64,000 bases of DNA from JAJCYK01 sp965212195 (GCA_965212195.1 CBDBUW010000017.1:124001-188000), one strand, 5' to 3'. Positions 45,515-54,557 are shown, numbered from the stretch's first letter. The notes: generated by a model from the sequence alone, not told the origin. Numbers and translations: made by a program.

Positions 45515-45878
45515 AGTATGTTAGCACCGTGCCACTACCCCGCATCCCACATCATTACTACCGGACACTATGGATAATTTAAGTAATTTTTTAGGCATTA
45601 CAATTGATTGAACTCGAATTACTCCCTACCTGTCTGGCCGGTGGGTATAATTATGTATAATAGCGGTAAACCCGGGATATTCCTGGCTAAATCAGGAGTC
45701 GCCTGATGAGCAAATTGCAATATCGTGGAGCTAATAATCACTAAACAGCACCCGTGTGCGATGTCCTCCCAAACAAAGTAAAGCGGCGAAAGGTCGACTT
45801 CTGGGTGTTCAGTGATGTTATTCCGGAGTTTTGACTTGAAAATCTTGAGAAAATAAACAGAAATAACCGTACCTTTGT
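45515..45878. other. Divergent promoter region between TonB receptor and ECF sigma genes
   Basis: No gene is convincing here; a minus-strand ORF at 45619-45894 lacks family features. Visible elements are a 17-base perfect palindrome with 5-base spacer (ATCAGG-AGTCG-CCTGAT, 45691-45707), a possible operator, and a CCTACC/GGTGGG hairpin near 45625-45645. TACCTTTG (45870-45877) matches the Bacteroidota -7 box but sits too close to the sigma start codon to be its promoter. Confidence 0.45.
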
Positions 45879-46496
45879 ATGGCCGTGACGCCATCGCAAA
45901 CCATATCGTACAATCATCAGTTGCTTTCCAACATCGCCTTGAAAATGCTGGGGACCTGGGCTGATGCTGAAGATATTGTTCAGGATACCTATTTAAAATG
46001 GCTCACGGTTGATCAAAGCAAAATCAAAAATACCAAAGCCTATTTGGTTAAGGCGGTAACTAATAATTGCATTAACCATCTGAATTCCTTAAGAATCAAA
46101 AAGGAGGAGTATCTGGAAAACTTCAACCTAAGTGAAATGATGGATATTCAAATCGATCTTGATCTGAATAAATTTGACCTGGGACGTGAAATTGCCGCAG
46201 CTCTAAACGTGCTGCACAAAAAATTAGAACCCTTGGAAAAGGCGGTCTTCATATTGAGGGAAGTATTTGATTTCGAATATGAAGAAATTCATGTACTGTT
46301 TGATAAAAAGAAGGACAATTGCCGGCAGATATTTTGCCGGGCCAAGGAAAAATTAAGCCGGAAGACCACCAACCTGAAACCGGAAATAAACCTGCCCACC
46401 AATTTTCTCAGCAATTTCAAAGATGCTTGTGCCCAGGGGGTATCAGCAGACTTTCTTAATATTCTTAAGAAAGAGCTCAATATGAGCTCTTCGTAA
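45879..46496 (+). CDS. ECF41-like sigma factor lacking its C-terminal SnoaL domain
   Basis: This 205-residue ECF sigma factor has region 2 with GTWADAEDIVQDTYLKWL (residues ~25-42). Region 4 has LEKAVFILREVFDFEYEEI and the NCRQIFCRAKEKL block that marks the SigJ/ECF41 group. ECF41 proteins normally carry a fused SnoaL-like regulatory domain, for about 280-300 residues in all. Here the chain ends just where that domain would begin (LSNFKDACAQGVSADFLNIL). The fused domain is known to modulate activity in ECF41 members, so its loss matters. A candidate target promoter lies 32 bases downstream, in front of a desaturase gene. Confidence 0.82.
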   Translation: MAVTPSQTISYNHQLLSNIALKMLGTWADAEDIVQDTYLKWLTVDQSKIKNTKAYLVKAVTNNCINHLNSLRIKKEEYLENFNLSEMMDIQIDLDLNKFDLGREIAAALNVLHKKLEPLEKAVFILREVFDFEYEEIHVLFDKKKDNCRQIFCRAKEKLSRKTTNLKPEINLPTNFLSNFKDACAQGVSADFLNILKKELNMSSS

Positions 46497-46527
46497 AATC
46501 ACCTTCTTGAAAATACCTAACCGGTTT

Positions 46528-46553
46528 TGTCACAAAACATCCGTACGATTGTC
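46528..46553 (+). promoter_or_regulatory. Candidate ECF41-type promoter for the desaturase gene
   Basis: TGTCACA (46528-46534) equals the published ECF41 -35 motif. A 15-base spacer leads to TGTC (46550-46553), one mismatch from the CGTC -10 motif; the published spacer is about 16. The predicted transcript start lies ~50 bases before the desaturase ATG. The sigma gene lies directly upstream. Confidence 0.55.
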
Positions 46554-46611
46554 TATATATTAAAGGGATCTAAAAGATCCACTTGCTATATTTTCTAAAA
46601 CCGGATTTTTC

Positions 46612-47367
46612 ATGATTGCTATATTGATCTTTTTTATCGCTCATTGGTACTTATCGCTGTTCTTTCAAACCTTCTTTTTACATCGGTATGCCGCTCATGG
46701 CGCATTTACCATGTCTAAAGGCATGGAAAAAGTAATCTTTGTGCTTACCTGGATATTTCAGGGCAGTAATTACCTGAGCCCTTATGGATATGGGATCATG
46801 CACCGGATGCACCATGCTTTTGCAGATACTCCAAAGGACCCCCATTCACCCAAATACGATGAGAATCTTTTTAAAATGATGTGGAGAACGAAAACAACCT
46901 ACTCCGCCATTACCAATAAGTCGTTAAAAGTGGATCCTAGATTTACTGAAAATGTACCCGAATGGACGGTATTTGATAAATTCGCTCGATCCTGGGTCTC
47001 TCGGATTGGCTGGGGTGCTGCCTATACCTTATTCTACTGGCACTTTGCTACTGAATGGTGGCTTTGGCTGTTGCTGCCCGTACATTACTTACTATCTCCT
47101 ATACATGGAGCTATTATCAACTGGTTTGCTCATAGGTATGGTTATCGCAATTTCAAAGTGGGAGATACTTCCCGCAACCTGCTGCCCGTAGATTTCCTGA
47201 TGATGGGGGAAAGCTACCATAATAACCATCATAAGTTTGGTTCCAGAGCCAACTTTGGGGGCATTCGATGGCATGAGATCGATCCTACATACTACGTCAT
47301 GTTGCTTCTTGATAAATTAAAGCTTATTAAAATAAGAGAGCAGAAATCAGTGGCCCTGGCTGCCTAG
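46612..47367 (+). CDS. Membrane acyl-CoA/acyl-lipid desaturase
   Basis: This 251-residue protein has the three histidine boxes of membrane fatty acid desaturases: HRYAAH (residues ~24-29), HRMHH (~65-69) and HNNHH (~205-209), which hold the di-iron centre. Hydrophobic helices lie between the boxes, e.g. WWLWLLLPVHYLL. It introduces a double bond, probably delta-9-like, into acyl chains to tune membrane fluidity; the position of the bond is not visible. The gene follows a short ECF41-like sigma factor and an ECF41-type promoter motif, suggesting control by that sigma factor. The protein is shorter than many delta-9 desaturases but complete in its motifs. Confidence 0.88.
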   Translation: MIAILIFFIAHWYLSLFFQTFFLHRYAAHGAFTMSKGMEKVIFVLTWIFQGSNYLSPYGYGIMHRMHHAFADTPKDPHSPKYDENLFKMMWRTKTTYSAITNKSLKVDPRFTENVPEWTVFDKFARSWVSRIGWGAAYTLFYWHFATEWWLWLLLPVHYLLSPIHGAIINWFAHRYGYRNFKVGDTSRNLLPVDFLMMGESYHNNHHKFGSRANFGGIRWHEIDPTYYVMLLLDKLKLIKIREQKSVALAA

Positions 47368-47405
47368 CTTAAGTACGTGTCTCATCTGACAGTCACTGTT
47401 CAGAA

Positions 47406-48056
47406 TCACAACTTTAGAAACTCATTTATTTGCTGTTTGATCTGTACGAAATGTCTTTTCAGCCCGTCAAAATCATGTTGTTCCACGAATTCTTTTTTGA
47501 ATAGGGAACTGCCCATACCCACACCCATTGCCCCAGCCTCAAAGAATGCTCTGATATTGTCTTTAGATACTCCTCCCGTGGGCAATAATTTCACGTTATC
47601 TAATGGTGCGGCCACATCTCGGATGTATTGCACCCCCAATTGTGTAGCAGGAAAGACCTTAACCGCAGAGGCGCCCAATTCCCAGGCTCTGTATATTTCA
47701 GTGGGTGAATATGCACCTGGAAAAATGGGGATTTGCTCGGCCACCGATTGTTTTATTATGTCCTCTTTGACAATAGGCATGACCATAAACTGTGCTCCAG
47801 CCGCTCTCGCTTCCCTATAATGGTTCAGGTTGCACACCGTACCTGCACCTATATTCATGTTAGGGAATCGGCTTTTAAGGGAGGAAATAATTTCCGACGC
47901 CCCCCTGGTATTCATAGTTATTTCCAGGGTATAAAACCCTGCCTCTTGGTAAGCCTTAGCTATTTCCAAAACAGTTCCCTCGGACATTCCCCGCAGAATG
48001 CCTACTACCGGTGCCTGATAGTACAGGTCCCAGGAGAAAGTTGATTCATTGGTCAT
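47406..48056 (-). CDS. KDPG/KDPGal aldolase (Eda/DgoA family)
   Basis: This 216-residue class I aldolase has VVGILRGMS at the start, LEITMNT (catalytic Glu region), GAGTVCNLNHY, FPGAYSPTEI, the Schiff-base Lys in VKVFPATQLG, and LPTGGVS. The enzyme splits 2-keto-3-deoxy-6-phospho-sugar acids into pyruvate and glyceraldehyde-3-phosphate. The upstream gene is a 2-keto-3-deoxygalactonate kinase, overlapping by 11 bases, so the substrate is probably KDPGal, as for DgoA; the GILRG start also resembles DgoA. The reaction type is certain; the sugar is inferred. Confidence 0.88.
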   Translation of the reverse strand: MTNESTFSWDLYYQAPVVGILRGMSEGTVLEIAKAYQEAGFYTLEITMNTRGASEIISSLKSRFPNMNIGAGTVCNLNHYREARAAGAQFMVMPIVKEDIIKQSVAEQIPIFPGAYSPTEIYRAWELGASAVKVFPATQLGVQYIRDVAAPLDNVKLLPTGGVSKDNIRAFFEAGAMGVGMGSSLFKKEFVEQHDFDGLKRHFVQIKQQINEFLKL

Positions 48057-48996
48057 GAAGCGCTAATATTTTCTTTTGTCCCACAAGTAATGCATGTTCC
48101 ATGGTATTCTTGTCAAATATTACCAGTTGTTGATCATCAATGATATTTTCAAGAGCTACCTGATACAACCTTAACAATGGACCAGAGGCCCCTAGAAAGA
48201 TCATACGGTTATAGTCCTTTAAGTACGACAACTCATCTCCTATCAACATGCCACTAAGGTGATAATAGTTGTTTTCTTTACTCAGGTGCTTGACCACATC
48301 ATTGAACCTTATGTAAAGCAAGTTTGCGGTCAATTCACCAGAGAGACCCAAATCCAGGCCTTCCAAAAAGGCCTGCGCTGTAGATTCACACCAGGAGCCT
48401 TTGACCACTGAATTAGACAAAATACTATTTTGAGAAAGTACATCGAATAATTCCCCCGTCATATTATTTCTTAAAGTAGTGAATTGTTGGTTTTCATAGC
48501 TCAGGTGCTTACTATGGGTGCCGGGCAAAATAACCATCCCGGATTCAAAGTTTCCTAAGTTTTCCGCCAATCCTATGGCTTGGGTCTCTTCACCTCTCAT
48601 CATCCCATTATCACCCTTGACTCCTGAAATTAGTACAATCTTCAGTCCATTAGGAAGTAACATCCGTTTCCAGTTCAAGCTGCCTCCGTGGAAATCAAAG
48701 GGCATTTCCGCGTACTCCAACTCACTCAGGGCAATATTGGATGAGGCCATCCCCGAAATCACGATCAAGTCCTGGTGATGGTCCTCAGGAAGTAACCGGA
48801 TCTGTTCCTGGAGATAATTGGAGAAAAATTGCTCTTGATTTAAACTTCTTTGTGCAGCATACTGATCATACAGCTTCTTGACACCTTGATCATTTTGGTA
48901 TTCTGCTATTACCCTCAGGGTTTCGGTTTCCACTAATCTCAATCTGAAATTAGTGGTTCCCCAATCACAGCTAATGAAATACCCAGGGGACCTCAT
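48046..48996 (-). CDS. dgoK: 2-dehydro-3-deoxygalactonokinase
   Basis: This 316-residue kinase of the DgoK family has the phosphate-binding start ISCDWGTTNFRLRLV, then ISGMASSNI, a GVKGDNGMMRGEETQ block and VILPGTHSKH. It phosphorylates 2-keto-3-deoxygalactonate to the 6-phosphate, which the aldolase encoded directly downstream then cleaves. The two genes overlap, confirming an operon. Galactonate dehydratase is not in the window. These genes let the cell use galactose-derived or polysaccharide-derived sugar acids. Confidence 0.85.
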   Translation of the reverse strand: MRSPGYFISCDWGTTNFRLRLVETETLRVIAEYQNDQGVKKLYDQYAAQRSLNQEQFFSNYLQEQIRLLPEDHHQDLIVISGMASSNIALSELEYAEMPFDFHGGSLNWKRMLLPNGLKIVLISGVKGDNGMMRGEETQAIGLAENLGNFESGMVILPGTHSKHLSYENQQFTTLRNNMTGELFDVLSQNSILSNSVVKGSWCESTAQAFLEGLDLGLSGELTANLLYIRFNDVVKHLSKENNYYHLSGMLIGDELSYLKDYNRMIFLGASGPLLRLYQVALENIIDDQQLVIFDKNTMEHALLVGQKKILALHDQ

Positions 48997-49176
48997 GGGT
49001 GGTACAGTTCTTTTTGGCTTGGGCTAAACACTTCCAATAAAATAATAGCAACTGATTAATATAAAGCCATTTGGCTGTATAAACAAAGTCCATCGCACCC
49101 TCTCAATTTCAATTCCAAAGCCGAAGGCGCCGGCCAAATTAACCATTTAAGGGTATCCAAATTCAAGCAGTAAGCA

Positions 49177-50361
49177 TTAAGGCGCCTTAAAATCATATTT
49201 CCTGCGGCTAAACAAGATGTGTCTGCCCATTTGGGTCTTCTTTCTAAATCCCAACAGATGAAAGAATTCAATGACATAGTATTTGGCTATTTTGGTATTC
49301 ACCAGCAACTCATGTCCTTGTCCTTGATATTTTCTGATTCCAGGCAGATAGGGAAGCAAACGGTGTGCTCCTTTGCTTCTTAACCACTTGGATATCCCTA
49401 ACCACAGAGGTTTAATTCGTCGTACTATAAAGAACCCGTCCTCCCCTAGTTTTTGATATAGGGGCATCAAAATTTGACCGTCCTCTGGCACCTGAATGTT
49501 ACCGTGAACATTTTTAGCGATCACCTGTCCCTTTTTAACGTTATCGAAGTTGGTATATCCAGGATTCATTTCGAATTGTTCATTCTTGAGCAATTCTTTT
49601 CGATGCCTTACTTCAAATATGTGCTTTTTAGTGTTGGCGCGTTCTTGAACCTTTTCCTTGATATGATGCGGGAGCTCTGATTGCAAGCAACCACTATGGG
49701 CCAAGGCCAGCCAAATGGCTAGTTCATGCCAGTCTATAGAGTTGGGGTCCTGATGTTGTCCGGACTCTACGCCTATGGCTATGTGCCCAAGTTCATTGAC
49801 ATAGCTCAACACGGTGCCATCCAGGAATTCTTCAATCCCCAAAACCATTAGAAATGGAAGATTCTCCGCAAATTCCCTATTCCTTATGGTATCGTTTATA
49901 GTGACAAATGGCTGACTGACGGAAGATGTAGTATGCAGATCCATAACATAGATAGGACCTTTGCTTTGATTGAAAATCTCCTCCAGGTGGTGCAAAATAT
50001 CCGCTTGCTCTTCATCCTCGGCATTTTGGAAATTTCCTGACATTGAATCATCCAAAACCCGTTTTATGCGTGCTAAAGACCAGATCCGGTTAAGATCCTC
50101 GTGAATAAATCGTACTTTTTTTTGAAGCGCTTTTAAGTTGCCCGCTAAACCCACCAAGTTGCCCTTTACTTCATGTTCTTCCTCCTTCAAGGTTGCTAAA
50201 ACCCTGTGAAACGCCTGTAGCCCTGAAGGCTCATTACCATGAATACCGCAAATACACAAAAGGGTAGGACCCGCGCCATCATCTCCATAGGTGCCAATAC
50301 TTCTTTGGGTTGAGGTTGCCGGCAAATTGTCTTTGGAGGCGGTATTGATATTTAATTTCAT
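49177..50361 (-). CDS. Succinylglutamate desuccinylase / aspartoacylase family hydrolase
   Basis: This 394-residue zinc hydrolase of the AstE/AspA family carries zinc ligands in CGIHGNEPSG (His and Glu) and DLHTTSS (His), and AIGVESGQHQDP forms the substrate-site strand. The ~150-residue C-terminal part adds a beta-barrel and a basic extension (WLRSKGAHRLLPYLP). The family cleaves N-acyl amino acids such as N-succinylglutamate or N-acetylaspartate. It follows an ATP-grasp ligase gene (69 bases) and a propionyl-CoA synthetase gene on the same strand. That set suggests an acyl-amino-acid or peptide pathway rather than arginine degradation, since no other ast gene is present. Confidence 0.82.
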   Translation of the reverse strand: MKLNINTASKDNLPATSTQRSIGTYGDDGAGPTLLCICGIHGNEPSGLQAFHRVLATLKEEEHEVKGNLVGLAGNLKALQKKVRFIHEDLNRIWSLARIKRVLDDSMSGNFQNAEDEEQADILHHLEEIFNQSKGPIYVMDLHTTSSVSQPFVTINDTIRNREFAENLPFLMVLGIEEFLDGTVLSYVNELGHIAIGVESGQHQDPNSIDWHELAIWLALAHSGCLQSELPHHIKEKVQERANTKKHIFEVRHRKELLKNEQFEMNPGYTNFDNVKKGQVIAKNVHGNIQVPEDGQILMPLYQKLGEDGFFIVRRIKPLWLGISKWLRSKGAHRLLPYLPGIRKYQGQGHELLVNTKIAKYYVIEFFHLLGFRKKTQMGRHILFSRRKYDFKAP

Positions 50362-50430
50362 AAAGGAGATCTATGCTAACTTAACTAAACTATGGTAATG
50401 GTATAGGCGATTTAATAATATTTCTTTTCT

Positions 50431-51297
50431 TCATCCGTCAATATTCTGGTAGTAGTCACCAGCTGTAAAGGCCTCCACGAACTTGTGAGCCAGTTCATCA
50501 TTAAACATATATAACTCCGGCTCAATCAGCTCCACCTCCATCAAGTGAAAAACTCCACTGATCTCAATACCGTCAATACGGGCGTACAAAGGGCTGCCCG
50601 GGCAGCTTTGAAGGACATGTTCACATTGGGCAATGATCCCCGCACCGGGCTCCCGGAGTTGTCGGGTACCTCCAAAGTCAGACTGCACCCTGAATTCCCC
50701 GTCAGGGGCCAACTTCAAAACACCATGACTGTACCTTCCACCAAAGAATACCAGGGACCATTCTCCGGCACTTTGAATTTCTGCAATGAATTTTTGCACC
50801 ATAAAACCTTGGGGGTAGTGATGATCCCACTGATGATTTTCCGCAGCAACTTTGTCCAACTTTTGAGTTTTGTAGGCAGTGGCCCCCACTGCAGGCTTTA
50901 AAATGATCTCAGACCAATCCATTTCCTCCATGACTTTGACCAGCTGCGGCTGTTCCCCAGCCTTATACCACCGAGTAGGAATGATGGTCACACCTCGGTC
51001 CTGTAGCCCACGCAGGTAGCTCTTATGATAATTCCAACGTACGATTTCCGGGGCATTGCTTATTGGTACCTGCAATTTTTCGATATTACCTATCCAATTC
51101 ATAAACTCCCCCACCCTACGATGGTAATCCCAGCAAGATCGGATTATCAATACGTCAAAGTTGTTCCAGTCGATTTCCGGATCACTCCAAACTACTGGGG
51201 TCGCAGATACCCTTTGCTTTTGAAAGGCTTGCACCAGCAGGCGATCCTCAGCGGTCAGTTGGGTAATTTCTTCAGAGGTAACAATTCCGAGGTTCAT
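50431..51297 (-). CDS. ATP-grasp ligase (glutathione-synthetase / DcsG-like)
   Basis: This protein of about 288 residues starts at ATG 51297, four bases after the synthetase stop. The pre-ATP-grasp part has DVLIIRSCWDYHRRVGEFMNW, a pattern seen in DcsG and related small ATP-grasp proteins. The ATP-grasp core has EIILKPAVGA, the GFMVQKFIAEI strand, GEWSLVFFGG, and VELIEPELYM near the metal site. Such enzymes form amide or peptide bonds from a carboxylate, ATP and an amine. The partner genes (acyl-CoA synthetase, deacylase) suggest small-molecule acylation chemistry. A longer in-frame start (51360) would overlap the synthetase gene. Confidence 0.78.
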   Translation of the reverse strand: MNLGIVTSEEITQLTAEDRLLVQAFQKQRVSATPVVWSDPEIDWNNFDVLIIRSCWDYHRRVGEFMNWIGNIEKLQVPISNAPEIVRWNYHKSYLRGLQDRGVTIIPTRWYKAGEQPQLVKVMEEMDWSEIILKPAVGATAYKTQKLDKVAAENHQWDHHYPQGFMVQKFIAEIQSAGEWSLVFFGGRYSHGVLKLAPDGEFRVQSDFGGTRQLREPGAGIIAQCEHVLQSCPGSPLYARIDGIEISGVFHLMEVELIEPELYMFNDELAHKFVEAFTAGDYYQNIDG

Positions 51298-51301
51298 TGA
51301 T

Positions 51302-53215
51302 TTACTGATTATGACCATCCACGCCCACCCCTTCCTGCAGCATGGTCTCTTGAAGCTCATCCAGAACCGTCACATCCTCGATGGTAGAAGGCACATTGAA
51401 CTGTTGGCCATTGGCAATTGCCCGCATCGTCTTACGCAGGATCTTGCCGGAACGGGTCTTAGGTAAACGAGCCACTTTAACGGCTCTCTTAAAGGAGGCC
51501 ACTGGACCAATAGCCATACGCACATCTGAGATCAATTGCTCTTGGATCTCAGAATCCGGAGTATCGATATGCGATTTTACAATATAGAACCCTACCGGTA
51601 TTTGTCCTTTTAGCTTATCATGAATGCCGATTACGGCACATTCTGCCACCGCGTCATGGGCCGACAATACTTCTTCCATGGTAGAGGTGGAAAGTCTGTG
51701 CCCTGCAACGTTGATAATATCGTCCATACGGCCGGTGATGAATACATATCCGTCTTGGTCCTTATAACCGCCGTCCCCTGAAGAATAATACCCCGGGAAA
51801 GACTCGAGATAGGACTCTTTGTAACGCTTGGTGTCGCGCCATAAATTGGTCAAACAACCTGGGGGCAAAGGATATTTAATGGCCACCGAACCCTCTTCTG
51901 CAGCGGGAAGGTGATTTCCGGCATCATCCAGGATCTGAATATCAAATCCGCAAACCGGTAATCCGGCGGAACCGGGCTTGACCTCTTGCTGGGCAATACC
52001 TGCCATAATAGACAGCATTGGATAGCCGGATTCAGTCTGCCACCAATGATCAATGACCGGCACCTTTAGCGCCTCCATACACCACTCTAAAGTGGCTACA
52101 TCCGTTCTTTCTCCTGCTAGAAATAGATATTTCAAGCTACTGACATCATATCTTTCAAGTAAAGCACCTTGAGGATCTTCTTTTACAATAGCCCGGAAAG
52201 CCGTAGGCGCTGTAAAAAAGACCTTTACCTTATGCTCTTCAATGACCCTCCAAAAAGCTCCGGCATCCGGAGTTCTTACGGGCTTTCCTTCGTACAGGAC
52301 GGTGGTACATCCATACAATAGGGGTCCGTACACAATATAGGAATGACCTACTACCCAGCCCACATCCGAGGCCGCCCAGTAGGTATCACCAGGCCTTACG
52401 TCATAGATCTTGTCCATGGTATAATACAGGGCTACCGCGTGTCCTCCGTTATCCCTTACAATTCCTTTGGGAGTACCGGTAGTACCAGAGGTGTACAAGA
52501 TATATAAAGGATCAGTGGCATCTACACTTACATACTCCGCAGGAGCGGCCTGGCTCTTCAACACTTCCCAATCAAAATCACGACCCTGAAGCAGTGTGGC
52601 CTTAACAAAAGGTCTTTGATAGATCACACAGGCGCCGGGATCATGCTGGGCCTGCTGCATAGCCTCATCTAAAATAGGTTTATAAGGTATGATCTTTTTG
52701 ATCTCCATGCCTCCGCTGGCCGCTAGGATCACTTTGGGCTGGGCATCGTCGATGCGTATGGCTAACTCCCTCGCAGAAAATCCTCCGAAGACCACCGAAT
52801 GTACCGCACCTAATCGGGCGCAGGCCAGCATAGCGAATATAACCTGCGGGATCATAGGCATATAAATGATCACCCTATCTCCTTTTTCAACCCCCAGTTC
52901 TTTCAGCACTCCGGCAAACAGACTGGTCTCTTCCAATAATTGCCGATAAGTAAATTTCTGTTGGGTATCGGTAACTGGCGAATCATATATCAGCGCCATT
53001 TGATCTCCCCTGCCCTGTTCAACATGATAATCCAGGGCCAAATAACAAGTATTTAATTTTCCTCCCTTGAACCAGCTATAAAGTTGGGGGTCTTCTTCCT
53101 GAGTCAGGATGTGGGGTGGAAATTCAAACCAGTCGATAGCCCGTGCTTGTTCCCGCCAGAACTCCTCAGGAGATTCAAGGCTACGGGCATATTCATAAGA
53201 GTAGCTATTGGACAT
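51302..53215 (-). CDS. prpE: Propionyl-CoA synthetase-like acyl-CoA synthetase
   Basis: This 637-residue AMP-forming synthetase has YTSGTTGTPKGIV (P-loop), DHWWQTESGYPM and GRMDDIINVAGHR. The catalytic Lys lies in KTRSGKILRKTMR near the C-terminus. The HWWQTE(S/T)G-P variant and the ~630-residue length match PrpE/ACSS3 rather than acetyl-CoA synthetase (DTWWQTETGG). It converts propionate, and probably other short acids, to CoA esters. It is the first gene of a three-gene set with an ATP-grasp protein and an aspartoacylase-like hydrolase. A role for that set in propionate metabolism is likely but not proven. Confidence 0.85.
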   Translation of the reverse strand: MSNSYSYEYARSLESPEEFWREQARAIDWFEFPPHILTQEEDPQLYSWFKGGKLNTCYLALDYHVEQGRGDQMALIYDSPVTDTQQKFTYRQLLEETSLFAGVLKELGVEKGDRVIIYMPMIPQVIFAMLACARLGAVHSVVFGGFSARELAIRIDDAQPKVILAASGGMEIKKIIPYKPILDEAMQQAQHDPGACVIYQRPFVKATLLQGRDFDWEVLKSQAAPAEYVSVDATDPLYILYTSGTTGTPKGIVRDNGGHAVALYYTMDKIYDVRPGDTYWAASDVGWVVGHSYIVYGPLLYGCTTVLYEGKPVRTPDAGAFWRVIEEHKVKVFFTAPTAFRAIVKEDPQGALLERYDVSSLKYLFLAGERTDVATLEWCMEALKVPVIDHWWQTESGYPMLSIMAGIAQQEVKPGSAGLPVCGFDIQILDDAGNHLPAAEEGSVAIKYPLPPGCLTNLWRDTKRYKESYLESFPGYYSSGDGGYKDQDGYVFITGRMDDIINVAGHRLSTSTMEEVLSAHDAVAECAVIGIHDKLKGQIPVGFYIVKSHIDTPDSEIQEQLISDVRMAIGPVASFKRAVKVARLPKTRSGKILRKTMRAIANGQQFNVPSTIEDVTVLDELQETMLQEGVGVDGHNQ

Positions 53216-53330
53216 ATGAAATAATTCTATTGGCGCTAGGGTTACACCCGTGGATTAAGTTATTTAATTCCCATTTGTTTTGGATTAGCTCCCCAAACAG
53301 AATATGTAAAATATAAGTAAAAACCATCGC

Positions 53331-53612
53331 TTAATCTATGCCAATTACAACCACCAGTATCAAAAAAGTAAGATACAATGTCAACACTATCAATCCTTGA
53401 TTGCGATCCACATGCCAGGTGGATCTAATAAAATAGAGAAATGTCAGACTGAAGAACAGCATGACCGGAATGGTCAGGGTCACACTCATTTCAGATACTT
53501 CAAGGGGTCGAATTAGCGACGCTATCCCCACAATCATTGCCAGATAAGTAATATTGCTCCCCAGACCGAATAATAAAATCCCCGCAAATACCCATAAAGC
53601 ACTTTCAGTCAT
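53331..53612 (-). CDS. C-terminal fragment resembling a CaCA-type sodium/calcium exchanger
   Basis: This 93-residue ORF has three hydrophobic segments. FGLGSNITYLAMIVGIASLI, then a basic loop RSTWHVDRNQG and LIVLTLYLTFLIL, follow the last part of K+-dependent Na+/Ca2+ exchangers, which contain a GSN motif and an R-x-EG loop. The rest of such a protein (~220 residues) is absent, and a stop lies upstream in frame. It is most likely a 5'-deleted gene remnant, but it could be an unrelated small membrane protein. Confidence 0.5.
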   Translation of the reverse strand: MTESALWVFAGILLFGLGSNITYLAMIVGIASLIRPLEVSEMSVTLTIPVMLFFSLTFLYFIRSTWHVDRNQGLIVLTLYLTFLILVVVIGID

Positions 53613-53755
53613 GGAAGTTATCCGGATATAAGGTCCTTAAAATTACCAGATGAAGACCCCTTTTTTGGTGATGAAGATCACCGATTACCAGGACTTTTCA
53701 CCAAGAGCAGCCCGCGTGAGTCTCCTATCTTACAAAATCAATATCCTAAGGCTAT

Positions 53756-54526
53756 ATGGACTATATGCCGCAAATAATGATATGGGTAGTACTGCTGGCC
53801 TTTTTCTGGGAGTTTGTAGATGCCAGTGCCGGTATGGGCTATGGCACCGCTATGTCGCCCATTTTGCTTTTAATGGACTTCTCCCCTCTGGAAATTGTAC
53901 CTGCTATTCTCATTAGCAACATTGGAATCGGTTTTCTGGCGGCGTTCTGGCATCACAAATTCAAGAACATTAATTTCCTGGCCCGGGATGACATTGAGAT
54001 AATGGGACTGATCGCCGTTTCAGGATTACTGGCGGTAATAGCTGCGGTGTGGGCGGCCATCAGCCTGCCGCAATGGGTGGTAATCGGATATATAGCGGGC
54101 CTAATAGTAGCTGTAGGTATATTCATGCTGGTGAGAAAGAAGTGGAAAGGCAGGTATTCACCACTGCGCATGGTGTTGTTGAGTTTCTTTGCAGCCTTTA
54201 ATAAGGGGGTAACCGGCGGAGGATTTGGGCCCGTGGTAGTAGGGGGACAAATGTTTTCTGGGGTGGAGAGCCGAAAGGCCGTCGGTATTGCCTCTATGGC
54301 GGAAAGTTTGATCAGTCTTACAGGTGCTTTGGCTTATTTTGTGGCCAGCCCGCAGCCGTTGAATTGGTCTTTAACCTTCTCCCTGGTGCTGGGAAGCCTG
54401 ATTGCCGTACCCATGGCGGCCTATTTCATCAGCCGGCTTCCGGCGTTAAAGCACAGATCCTTTATTGGAGTGACGTGCATAGTAGTAGGCTTGCTTACCC
54501 TGTTCAAATTTTTTACCCCCAGTTAG
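53756..54526 (+). CDS. TauE/SafE-type sulfite or organosulfonate exporter
   Basis: This 256-residue membrane protein has about eight hydrophobic segments in two repeats. VDASAGMGYGTAMSPILLLM is the conserved first TauE/SafE motif and NKGVTGGGFGPVVVGGQMF the second, each near a repeat start. The family exports sulfite, sulfoacetate or similar anions, but many members have no known substrate. Two small membrane-protein genes follow within 60 bases and may share its transcript. Confidence 0.85.
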   Translation: MDYMPQIMIWVVLLAFFWEFVDASAGMGYGTAMSPILLLMDFSPLEIVPAILISNIGIGFLAAFWHHKFKNINFLARDDIEIMGLIAVSGLLAVIAAVWAAISLPQWVVIGYIAGLIVAVGIFMLVRKKWKGRYSPLRMVLLSFFAAFNKGVTGGGFGPVVVGGQMFSGVESRKAVGIASMAESLISLTGALAYFVASPQPLNWSLTFSLVLGSLIAVPMAAYFISRLPALKHRSFIGVTCIVVGLLTLFKFFTPS

Positions 54527-54557
54527 GGGATTAACTTAATTTTAACGCTTAACCAAC

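Noticed and set aside
45870..45877. TACCTTTG as Bacteroidota -7 promoter box for the sigma gene
   Set aside because: It ends one base before the ATG, so transcription would start inside the coding region.
45619..45894. 91-codon ORF antisense to the sigma gene start
   Set aside because: It overlaps a divergent promoter region and has no recognisable domain.
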